The notes under the pieces: model-generated
What the model saw: the letters and a program-made list of their open reading frames with translations, nothing else
Told to the model about the DNA's origin: nothing
Database searches by the model: none
Shown here: one piece after another, positions 1-6,743 of the stretch
Position numbering within the stretch: position 1 is the first letter of the stretch
Layout of the letters: every line of letters starts with the position of its first letter
Translations under genes and position numbers: made by a program
Assembly: GCA_945861845.1 (NCBI GenBank)
Contig: CAMAWS010000052.1
Span: 1-11,506, forward strand
DNA: 11,506 bases
DNA from: Candidatus Sulfopaludibacter sp. SbA3
GTDB taxonomy: Bacteria > Acidobacteriota > Terriglobia > 20CM-2-55-15
Direction: 5' to 3'

Positions 1-288
1 TCAGCGTGTACATCGTTCCCAATGACACGCCGGCCGGGGCGTCGTACTTGCCACAATTGGCAATCTTGCCGACGGTCATGTCGCCGCCGGGAATGCCGTT
101 GACAGACCATGCACCGCAGTGTTCATGGATCCGCTGACTTGAGCTGTGAACATTTTATCGGTTTCCGCAGCAACGGAAGCGGAAGAGGGACTGATTGAGA
201 CTGTCACTTGCGCCGAAGCGTGAGGCAAGCTGGCGAGCATCGCGGCCAATACGAAACCGATTGCAAATCCTTTGCATAATTTGTGCAT
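1..288 (-). CDS. Secreted Ig-like domain protein, partial and frameshifted
   Basis: I chose the ATG at 288-286 because GAGGAAAG sits about 6 bases upstream; a TTG at 330 would add 14 charged residues before the signal peptide. Residues 1-26 form a signal peptide (basic start, hydrophobic core, ASA cleavage site before Q27). The mature part begins VTVSISPSSASVAAETD, the first strands of a bacterial Ig-like (Big_2/BACON-like) repeat common in secreted and adhesin-like proteins of acidobacteria. The frame stops at 76-78. Adding one base between 111 and 112 turns NTAVHGLSTAF into NTAVTWSVNGIPGG and keeps the frame open to the window edge, ending in KYDAPAGVSLGTMYTL, which completes a typical Ig-like repeat. 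The gene therefore continues beyond position 1 and carries a one-base deletion, or the read does. Role probably extracellular binding or structure; no catalytic domain is visible. Confidence 0.7.
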
Positions 289-580
289 CTTGTCTTTCCT
301 CTTTTCCTGAGCCAGGGATGAGATCTTCAAAAGGTTCGGAACGTTTGCAATCGAGTGGCCAGAAATCCAGCGGGTGAATCAAAGTGAGTTAGTGATCGGC
401 GTCTTGCGCGTTCTAACAAATTCCGTCATCCGATCTGACGAACATGTGTAGTCGTCAGAAAAATGCGGACAGCCGAACGCGATCCTTGGCTGAGGTACGC
501 CGATCACCGGATGCTATGACGCGCGAAAGCCCGCGATATTACCTTCTGCGGAAAGGAATAGCGGGAATGACGCACGGATC
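289..580. other. Gene-poor stretch with nested inverted repeats
   Basis: I see no convincing gene here. The stretch holds the 5' region of the minus-strand Ig-like gene and, further right, an 11-bp inverted repeat (392-402 and 497-507) enclosing a second palindrome (435-458). No good sigma-70 promoter for the Ig-like gene stands out; TTGCAA near 350 on the minus strand has no convincing -10 partner. Confidence 0.4.
392..507. repeat. 11-bp inverted repeat pair enclosing a hairpin
   Basis: GTGATCGGCGT (392-402) and ACGCCGATCAC (497-507) are perfect reverse complements, 94 bases apart. Between them CTGACGA (435-441) and TCGTCAG (452-458) form a 7-bp stem with a 10-base loop. There is no T-run on either strand to make this a terminator. 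The layout could be the remains of a small non-autonomous element, but no target-site duplication is visible and chance cannot be excluded. Confidence 0.35.
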
Positions 581-700
581 GATTTAGAGTGGCTTGCGCG
601 ATTGTGGGCGAAGATCGCGGTGCTGCCGGCGCCCCAACGGCGCGCGATGCTCCTGAATCTGCGCGATCGGCCTGGCAGTTCCCAAGCGATGGATCAACTG
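581..700 (+). pseudogene. Possible fragment resembling a sigma-factor-like protein
   Basis: The plus frame is open from 494. Positions 587-667 encode LEWLARLWAKIAVLP followed by a PQRRAMLLNLRD segment. A similar block (LW..I..LP..QR.ALLLNLRD) occurs, as far as I recall, in a conserved acidobacterial sigma-factor-like protein. The remainder of such a protein (sigma region 4-like HTH) is absent. The same frame runs straight into the zinc-finger remnant at 722. No ribosome binding site or ATG supports an independent gene. Treat as a weak, recall-based assignment. Confidence 0.22.
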
Positions 701-721
701 GCGATAGAGGAAAGCGAAATC

Positions 722-853
722 ATGACACCATTCGAGAAATGTCCGGTCTGCCGCGGTGAGCTTATCGAGAAGCAGGTGCAAAAACTCTTGCACGGCGGGC
801 GATACACCGCTTGGCCTCGCCAAGACCCCGCGCCAAAGGCTCGACACGTTTAG
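722..853 (+). pseudogene. Truncated YgiT/MqsA-type zinc-finger remnant
   Basis: An ATG at 722 follows AGAGGAAAG at 706-714. The 43-residue product starts MTPFEKCPVCRGELIEK and continues QVQKLLHGGRYTA. This matches the N-terminal half of YgiT-type zinc-finger proteins (MqsA-like antitoxins), which read CPxCGGEL, then a K-L-L-x-GG hairpin, then a second CxxC. Here the protein leaves the family at about residue 30 (WPRQDPAPKARHV) and the second Cys pair is missing, so zinc binding through four cysteines is impossible. I looked for one-base repairs and found none that restores the second CxxC, so this looks like a real truncation. Its stop (851-853) overlaps the stop of the convergent antitoxin gene (850-852). 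No DUF4258- or MqsR-like toxin is visible upstream. Confidence 0.5.
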
Positions 854-1170
854 GCTATCGCGCGGTGAGCACCCGTTCCGGCATGGACCTTGATCTTTAT
901 TTCCACCTGCGAGCCAAGCCGATTGAGGATCGATACCAGGCGATCCACGGTAAACCTTCCCAGATCCGCATTGCGGATGCGCGAAAAGTCGGCGGCGGCG
1001 ATTCCGGTACGATCATGCGCCCCGCGCACACTCAGTTCTTGCCGATCGAGTGCTTTGATAATCTCCGCGGCCAAAATCGCCTTGAATTGCTCGACATCGG
1101 CATTCGGGCGTCCCAGATCTCGGAACACATTTCCGCTGCCGCGCGTCACTTCCAACTTCCCCTTTTTCAT
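850..1170 (-). CDS. higA: XRE-family antitoxin, HigA-type (HTH_37-like)
   Basis: This 106-residue protein has the hallmark start EVTRGSGNVFRDLGRPNAD of HigA-type antitoxins that pair with HigB/Gp49-like toxins. A helix-turn-helix spans about residues 34-86, including LSVRGAHDRTGIAAADFSRI and the recognition end GRFTVDRLVSILNRLG, and the tail is VEIKIKV. Length fits the family. Its ATG (1170-1168) overlaps the TGA of the toxin relict just upstream in an ATGA arrangement, the usual toxin-first order of higBA operons. In intact systems the antitoxin binds the toxin and represses the operon. Here the toxin is reduced to its last 30 codons, so the antitoxin is an orphan. It may still bind DNA, possibly the palindrome at 1265-1282. 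The reading frame has no lesion. Confidence 0.8.
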   Translation of the reverse strand: MKKGKLEVTRGSGNVFRDLGRPNADVEQFKAILAAEIIKALDRQELSVRGAHDRTGIAAADFSRIRNADLGRFTVDRLVSILNRLGSQVEIKIKVHAGTGAHRAIA

Positions 1171-1259
1171 CGCAACATTTCCTTCAACTTTTTCAACCGT
1201 TCCTCAATCAGATCGATCTCGCGCTTAGGTGTCTTGATACCCTGCGTCGAATTACGCAC
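1167..1259 (-). pseudogene. C-terminal relict of a HigB/Gp49-like toxin
   Basis: The minus frame from 1259 to the TGA at 1169-1167 encodes 30 residues: VRNSTQ, then GIKTPKREIDLIEERLKK, then LKEMLR. The KTPKREIDLA-x-x-R pattern is the signature C-terminal helix of HigB/Gp49-like (RelE superfamily) toxins, where it follows a GFxKK strand. Everything before it (the RelE-like beta sheet and catalytic residues) is absent. Upstream the frame meets TGA inside the palindrome at 1265-1282, and other frames between 1260 and 1490 show no toxin sequence. The four-base ATGA overlap with the antitoxin start is retained. I read this as an internal deletion that removed most of the toxin. A GTG at 1259 could in principle start a 30-residue peptide. 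Confidence 0.65.
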
Positions 1260-1262
1260 TGA

Positions 1263-1487
1263 ATGTTGTCATGTATGACAACACCCGTCAAGAGACTGGT
1301 TGAAGCCGCAGGTCCCAACCGCCGCGATCCTGCCCCGAGCAATACGTTGGCCGGAAAAGCTCAGAACGAATCGCTTCATCAGTCATGTTTTGCCGACAGC
1401 GTTGCAGCGTGCGAGAATGAGCGGCCTTTGAATGAAGTGATTGAGAGGCAGCAGAACAGACGCGCCTCGAAGGCTCACAAACCCTGA
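1263..1487 (+). CDS. Hypothetical small protein, doubtful
   Basis: This 74-residue frame starts at an ATG that overlaps the palindrome at 1265-1282 and ends CCCTGATGG, so its TGA shares a base with the ATG of the SEC-C gene at 1487. That stop/start overlap is the only argument for it. The product (start MLSCMTTPVKRLVEAAG, end ERQQNRRASKAHKP) has no domain, signal peptide or membrane segment that I recognise. A second ATG at 1275 would give MTTPVKRLVEAAG. I see no clear ribosome binding site for either start. If it is not real, 1283-1486 is simply the 5' region of the SEC-C gene. Confidence 0.2.
   Translation: MLSCMTTPVKRLVEAAGPNRRDPAPSNTLAGKAQNESLHQSCFADSVAACENERPLNEVIERQQNRRASKAHKP
1265..1282. 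promoter_or_regulatory. 18-bp palindrome, candidate operator
   Basis: GTTGTCATGTATGACAAC has perfect 8-bp arms (GTTGTCAT / ATGACAAC) around a GT centre. It lies 5 bases upstream of the toxin relict on the minus strand, where the autoregulatory operator of a higBA-type operon would be expected. Binding by the HigA-type protein is an inference from position and symmetry. Confidence 0.45.
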
Positions 1488-2985
1488 TGGACACAATCGA
1501 AATCTTGCGCCAGATCGAACGCGCGAACGGGAAATTTCCTCGAGCCGCTGTAGAGGCCGCTGTATCGCACCAGGAGGAAATTGTCCCGGAGTTGCTACGC
1601 ATCATGGACGATACCGTCAGCCGTGCGGCGGAACTTGATGCTGAAGGCGGCTACATGGCGCACCTCTATGCCATGTTCCTACTGGCGCAGTTTCGTGAGG
1701 TTCGCGCTTATCCTCATCTGATACGGTTTGCATCACTTCCCGGCGACCTTCTCCATTCCCTTTGCGGTGACTTCCTGACGGAAGACTTCGGGCGCGTCCT
1801 GGCATCGGTGTGTGGCGGCGAGCTCGGAGGGATCCAATCCATAGTTGAGAGCGCGGAAGCTGACGAGTGGATTCGAGGCGCCGCTCTCTCGGCGCTAATC
1901 ACTCTGGTGGCTGAGGGGCAAGAGAGCCGTGAAGCAGTGGTGCGCTACTTCGCGCAACTGTTCCGAGGCCAGCTGGAACGGCGGCCATCCGATGTCTGGA
2001 ACTCACTGGTCGCATGCAGTTCCGACCTTTACGCTGCGGAACTCATCGTCGACATCCAGCAGGCTTACCAGGAGGATCTCGTCGATCCCGGTAACATCAG
2101 CATCCAGGATGTCAAGCGCGACATCGCTTTGGGCATGGATCGAGTTCTCGCGAGACTTACAGAAGACAGGCATCATCGCATGGTCCGGGACACCATAAAG
2201 GAAATGGAGTGGTGGGCGTGCTTCGGGTCAGACAGGCAGAAAGAAACGAGACTTGCCCCATCGGCGTCATCTGCTCTGGCTCAACGAATCAATTCGAAGA
2301 TCGGCCGGAATGAACCGTGTCCATGCGGTAGCGGGAAGAAATATAAGAAGTGCTGTCTGGGGAAAGACGCGGCGAATCTGAATGAATTGAGTTCGGCAAA
2401 GCCGGACCTTTATAAGCCTGCGGCTCTGTGTATCGCGGGTGACAGCCATGTGCCGGCGGTCGTTTGCGAAGATGAAGCGGACAAGAAGTGTCTCTTCATT
2501 CTCGCGCGGGCTTCGCGCCAGATGGATGCGCTGGAAGCGGCGGAAGAAGCGGACGCGGACCTGGCATTGACACCGGGTTCGGGCATAGGTGAAGTGGGTC
2601 CGGATTGTCTTCGGTATTTATACAAGATCGGCTACCGGATCATGCCGGGCTTGAACGTCGAGCATGTCGCGCTCCTGGAGGATCTTGACGCTGACGAAGA
2701 CCTGGACTTTGACGAAGACGGAGCGGATGACGCCATCGAGCTGTTGCACCGCGCCGCTGAGGAACAGATCCGCTCCGGCAATCCGCCCGAAGTCCGGCAA
2801 ACTCTGGTTCGTCTCGCCGTTCCGGTTATTCCCGAAGCGACATCATGGAAATGATCGTCCACGCCATGATGCACGAGTGCGCCGAAGCTGCGGATGAAAA
2901 CGGCGAGCCGAATATGCCCCGCTATGTCTCAGCTCTCCTGCGTCTACCCGACCTTGCCTGCGCTGACGGACATCTGCACACCTGA
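1487..2985 (+). CDS. DUF1186-like protein with SEC-C motif, frameshifted near the 3' end
   Basis: The uninterrupted frame from ATG 1487 encodes 455 residues and stops at 2852-2854. Residues 1 to about 250 are a helical DUF1186-like region (MDTIEILRQIERANG, HLYAMFLLAQFREVRAYPHL). The SEC-C metal-binding motif IGRNEPCPCGSGKKYKKCC ends at residue 290, with Cys278, Cys280, Cys289 and Cys290 as the zinc ligands. A further domain follows, with an acidic stretch (EDLDADEDLDFDEDGADDA, around residues 395-415). Near 2815 the frame changes from NPPEVRQTLVRL to an unnatural tail. One added base there continues as RRSGYSRSDIMEMIVHAMMH and runs to a TGA at 2983-2985, giving 499 residues. That tail resembles DUF1841-type ends (PPEVRQTL..L...GYSR.....MI...). 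SEC-C motifs bind zinc and often mediate protein contacts; the function of this protein is unknown. GAAGG at 1469-1473 is a weak, distant ribosome binding site. Confidence 0.72.
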
Positions 2986-3364
2986 TCGCCAAGAGCGTGT
3001 TGCAGAACGGCTTGCGGATAAGCGGTAAACTTTCGAACCCAGACCGAGCACATTGTGAGATGGAGATCGCGGAGTAAATCACGCTTCGTAAGGGATTCCT
3101 GCAGACGATTCAAAGGGTAGGAAATATAAAGAGGGGCTCGGCAGTGCCCTCTAATCCCGATTATGTTGCCCGGTCGGTAGGAAACCCGGTTCTGGCGGGC
3201 CGAAGGCCGCAGGCACGGCCGCAATGTCAGATAAATTCGGCGACAAACCGGCCCCGTATACACTGCGCCGAAGCCACCCTTCTCGCCCGCCCATCGCCAA
3301 ATGCTTGAACGATTTCCGAGGGGTCTGATAACATCCGCCGCTCAATGAGGTATCCGTCACATTC
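2986..3364. other. Intergenic stretch upstream of the kinase
   Basis: About 380 bases without a supported gene. A weak stem (AGAGGG 3130-3135 with CCCTCT 3147-3152) follows the SEC-C gene but has no T-run. A GC-rich segment at 3195-3225 contains short self-complementary runs (GGGCCGAAGGCC). Plus frames around 3150-3330 are open but have no start with a ribosome binding site and no family resemblance I can support. A candidate promoter for the kinase lies at the right end. Confidence 0.4.
3305..3334 (+). promoter_or_regulatory. Candidate sigma-70 promoter of the kinase gene
   Basis: TTGAAC (3305-3310) is followed after 18 bases by TAACAT (3329-3334), about 30 bases before the kinase ATG at 3365. 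Both boxes match the consensus only partly. TGAGG at 3346-3350 would be the ribosome binding site, with a rather long 14-base spacing. Confidence 0.35.
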
Positions 3365-5973
3365 ATGATCGGAACCAAGCTCGCACATTACGAAATCACG
3401 TCGCACCTGGGATCTGGGGGCATGGGAGAAGTGTATCAAGCCACCGACTCCAGGCTCGGCCGCAGTGTCGCCATTAAGGTCCTTCCTGAAGCCTTCGCAC
3501 ACGACACCGACCGCGCGGCGCGATTTGAACGTGAAGCCCGCGTGCTTGCGTCTTTGAATCATCCCAACATCGCAGCGATTTACGGAATCGAACAATCTGG
3601 CAAGCGAAAGTTTCTGGTTATGGAACTCGTTCGGGGAGAGACGTTGGCCGAGCGCATCAAGCGGGGACCAATTCCCGTCGGCGAAGCCTTGCGAATTGCG
3701 AAACAGATTGCCGAAGCATTGGAAGCGGCTGACGACACGGGCGTGATCCACCGTGATCTCAAGCCGGCCAATGTCAAAATCACTCCAACCGGCCAGGTGA
3801 AGGTATTGGATTTCGGTTTGGCGAAAGCGTTCGCGGGCGATGTGGTGGATGCAAGCCCATCGAACTCGCCAACGCTCAGTCAGGTAGCGACTGAAACGGG
3901 AATGATTCTGGGAACCGCGGCGTACATGAGTCCGGAACAAGCGAATGGGATGGAAGTCGACAGACGCACCGACATCTTTTCCTTTGGCGCCGTACTGTAC
4001 GAAATGCTGACGGCGCGCCGGGCGTTCGAGGGTGAACGCGCAGGAGAAATCATGGCGCGGGTGATGGAGCGTGAACCGGACTGGAACCGGTTGCCGAAGG
4101 ACACGCCAACGGCCATTCGCCATCTTCTGGAGCGATGCCTGCGAAAGGACCGCAGCCGCCGCCTGCAGGTCGCGGCGGAAGCTCGGATCGCAATCGAAGA
4201 GGCCCTTACGAACCCGACGAACCCGGCTCTGTCTGTTCAGTCCCCCGCGCCTGCAGCATCGCGCCTGCGGGAGCGCGCGGCCTGGACGGCGGTGGCGGTT
4301 TTATTCGCGGCTGTTTCAGGGTTGTACTTCCGCCAGGCTGCGTCCGTGGACGCCCCCGAGACTCGTGTGGACATCATTACAGCGACGACATCGGACCCCG
4401 CCTCATTCGCCATATCACCGGACGGGCGCCGAGTCGTGTTTTTGGGTTCGGATAACGGCGCGGAGCGCCTCTTGCTTCGACCGCTCGATTCGACGACGGC
4501 GCAGCCGCTGGCGGGTACCGAAGGAGCCCGGTACCCATTCTGGTCGCCCGAGAGCAAGTCCCTTGGCTTCTTTGCAGGCGGCAAACTCAAGCGGATTGAT
4601 ATTGGTGGCGGATTGCCGACGATATTGGCCGATGCGTCGGCCGGTCGCGGCGGTGCATGGAGCCCGGACGGCGTCATCGTGTTTGCGCCGTCCAATGGGA
4701 GTTCGCTGTTCCGCATTCCTGCTTCCGGCGGCCAGGCGTTGGCCGTAACGAAACTCGATCCACCGCGACAGGGGGATCATCGGTTCCCGCGTTCCTGCCG
4801 GACGGCCGATTCTTGTTCTACACCTCTGCGGGATCGACGGATGCGGCGGGCATTTACCTTGGCTCATTGGACTCTTCCGAAACAAAACGCCTGACGGCGG
4901 CGGACTCCGCTGGTCTGTATATGCCTTCGGGCTGGTTGCTGTATTTACGTGGGGACACTCTCGTCGCACGGCGCCTCGATCCCGAACGAGGCGAACTCAC
5001 AGACGAAGCGCTGACAGTGGCCGACCACGTGCAATTATTTAACGGCAGTGGCGTATCCACCCTGGGCTCCTTTTCCGTATCGGCCACAGGCGTTGTCGCT
5101 TACAGAGCGGCAGCATCCGGCGAGAGAAGACAGCTCATGTGGTTCGATCGCACAGGGAAAGCGCTCGGCACTCTCGGTCCGCCGGAAGAAGGTCTCGCCG
5201 ATCCTGCAATATCTCCAGACGGACGCCGCATCGCCGTAACCCGCACGGTACAAGGCAATACGGACATCTGGATCCTGGACGAGACGCGTTCGACCCGCTT
5301 TACCTTCGATCCCAAAGCCGACACGTATCCCATCTGGTCTCCCGACGGAACACGGATCGCCTTCCGGCGGGTCGACCACAACTATTGGAAACCCGCGAAC
5401 GGAGCCGGCAGTGAGGAATTGCTGTTGGAATCTGTTGTTGGAGCGCCGAGCGACTGGGCACCCGATGGCCGGTCTCTGCTCTATTCGAAAGTTGGCAATC
5501 TGGATACCATGGTGCTCCCGCTTCAAGGAGAACGTAAGCCGTATCTGTATTTGCACACCAATTTCCAGAAGACCAACAACCGATTTTCGCCGGATGGCCG
5601 CTGGGTTGCCTCTATGTCAGGAATGGCCGGACCCTATGAGATCTATGTGCGTCCATTTCCCACACCGAGCGGCGTCTGGCAGATCTCGAACGGGGGTGGT
5701 ATTTCGGACCGCTGGCGCCGGGACGGCAAAGAGCTGTATTACATCGCTCCCGACGGGAAGATGATGGCGGCATCCATCACTGTCGAGGGCGACACGCTGG
5801 TTCCTGGTAGGCCAGTCGCGCTTTTCCAGACACACATCGCCCTGGGCAATTTGCACAACTCGCGCGGGCAGTATGACGTCGCTCCGGATGGCCGATTTCT
5901 CATCAACGTGGCCCTCGACGACAACTCTTCCCCCATTACCCTCCTGCAGAACTGGAAACCGCCTTCCAGGTAA
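3365..5973 (+). CDS. Transmembrane Ser/Thr protein kinase with WD40/TolB-like propeller, frameshifted
   Basis: The N-terminus is a complete Hanks-type kinase (about residues 9-280): Gly-rich loop GSGGMGEV (16-23), Lys38, Glu57, catalytic loop HRDLKPAN (129-136, Asp131), DFG (149-151) and MSPEQ (188-192). One membrane helix follows at about 306-322. The rest is a periplasmic beta-propeller with roughly ten PD40/WD40-like motifs (ISPDGRR, WSPDG, FLPDGR, WAPDGR, FSPDGR). This layout suggests a receptor kinase: an outer sensor and a cytoplasmic kinase phosphorylating Ser/Thr of unknown targets. The frame breaks near 4787: the first part ends at 4894 and the second, in another frame, ends at 5973. 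One added G gives HRFPAFLPDGRFLFY, a standard propeller motif, and a total of 869 residues. As read, the product would keep kinase and membrane helix but lose most of the propeller. Confidence 0.88.
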
Positions 5974-5978
5974 TTCCG

Positions 5979-6056
5979 GAAATTCCCGGTCCGGCCGGTC
6001 ATTTCCCATCTTTCGCGCACATAAAATGGAAAATGACCGGCCGGACCAGGAATTTC
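5979..6056. repeat. Long hairpin: 31-bp inverted repeat, 16-base loop
   Basis: The left arm (5979-6009) begins GAAATTCCCGGTCCGGCCGG; the right arm (6026-6056) ends CCGGCCGGACCAGGAATTTC. 29 of 31 positions pair. The two mismatches (5987/6048 and 6005/6030) are C opposite A on the plus strand, which become G-U pairs in a minus-strand RNA, so a minus transcript would pair along all 31 positions. The hairpin starts 5 bases after the kinase TAA. No T-run follows on either side, so it is not a classical intrinsic terminator; it may act as an RNA-end stabiliser, attenuate transcription, or be a REP/MITE-type element. Confidence 0.75.
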
Positions 6057-6169
6057 AAACTGAGACACTACCGTATCCCGCGGTTTCCCCGGCGCGAGAA
6101 CACACGAAGAAAGATGTGGTGCGGGTTGGGGGAGTTGCCCCCGAGCCTTGCGGAGATTATCGTTGCGCG

Positions 6170-6212
6170 TGCGTAGAATAAGGCCGCTAATCTACGCGAT
6201 AGGTGCGTAGAA
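6170..6212 (+). promoter_or_regulatory. GCGTAGA/TCTACGC repeat cluster at the Fic-remnant start
   Basis: TGCGTAGAA occurs at 6170-6178 and again at 6204-6212, immediately before the ATG at 6213. TCTACGC (6191-6197) between them can pair with either copy. The first copy contains TAGAAT (6174-6179), a good -10 box without a clear -35. The second pairing (6191-6197 with 6205-6211) puts the ribosome binding site (ATAGGTG) in the loop. The cluster could be a protein operator or an RNA switch. Confidence 0.4.
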
Positions 6213-6743
6213 ATGACCCGTTACATCCACCAATTGCCCGACTGGCCGGACTTCCGCTGGATTCAGGAAGTCTTAGTTGCACCTCTTGCTGATATCAGCC
6301 ATCGGCAGGGACGCCTGTTAGGCCGGATGGAAGGTTTGGGCTTTTCCCTGCAAAAGGAAGCAGAGTTGGCGACCTTGACCCTTGATGTCTTGAAATCGAG
6401 CGAAATCGAGGGTGAAAAGCTCAATGCCGACCAGGTCCGGTCATCAATTGCTCGACGGCTTGGCATGGACATCGCAGGCGCTATCCCGGCAGACCGCGAT
6501 GTCGAAGGTGTGGTGGAAATGATGCTCGATGCCACGCAGAATATTGCAAAACCTCATGACACTGCGCTTCGCGAATTCTTCGGCCGATTAGTTATGTGTA
6601 TTGGGAACCAAAATCGAGAACGAGGATTGTTTCAAATTTCGACGGCGTCATGCCTCAATATACTTGATGGCTGCGCCCTGTCGGGCTTGCATTCGCAGCC
6701 GCTCATGATACCAACCGCGGAGAAACGCACGAGCAGAAGGTAA
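6213..6743 (+). pseudogene. N-terminal remnant of a DUF4172/Fic-family protein
   Basis: Residues 1 to about 113 match the DUF4172 N-terminal region of Fic-family proteins: HQLPDWPDFRW, QGRLLGRMEGLGF, LKSSEIEGEKL, DQVRSSIARRLGMD, DRDVEGVVEMMLDAT. SSEIEG (62-67) fits the S/TxxxE(G/N) inhibitory-helix motif of Fic AMP transferases, whose Glu blocks the active site. After about 6551 the family resemblance ends. The Fic core, including the HPFxxGNGR catalytic motif, is missing; intact members are much longer (about 350-400 residues). The last roughly 60 residues are unrelated sequence, and the final 112 bases overlap the convergent membrane-protein gene, so the frame there is probably fortuitous. 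The other two frames after 6545 do not continue the family, so this is truncation, not a frameshift. The start is set by ATG 6213 behind ATAGGTG. Confidence 0.7.

Noticed and set aside
811..1278. 155-residue plus-strand open frame
   Set aside because: It lies wholly antisense to the HigA-type antitoxin and toxin relict, which have clear family motifs; its own product shows none.
1288..1605. Missing N-terminal part of the HigB toxin in another minus frame
   Set aside because: I read the minus frames between 1260 and 1605 and found no RelE/HigB-like strand or KK motif; the sequence is antisense to the SEC-C gene and its leader.
3130..3230. Stem AGAGGG/CCCTCT and the GC-rich GGGCCGAAGGCC segment as an RNA gene or mobile-element end
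   Set aside because: The stems are short, there is no tRNA-like or known riboswitch core, and no repeat border is visible; a genome-wide copy search would be needed.
3227..4123. 298-residue minus-strand open frame
   Set aside because: Antisense to the kinase domain, whose catalytic motifs are unmistakable; the product has no recognisable features.
4660..4900. Programmed frameshift between kinase and propeller
   Set aside because: No slippery heptamer at the 4787 junction and no downstream structure that I can see; GGGGG at 4771-4775 is a possible slip site, but shifting there would replace the propeller-typical HRFP. A plain deletion explains the data.
5979..6056. Hairpin as an intrinsic terminator of the kinase gene
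   Set aside because: The stem is long and GC-rich, but no T-run follows it on the plus strand, so a classical terminator is not supported.
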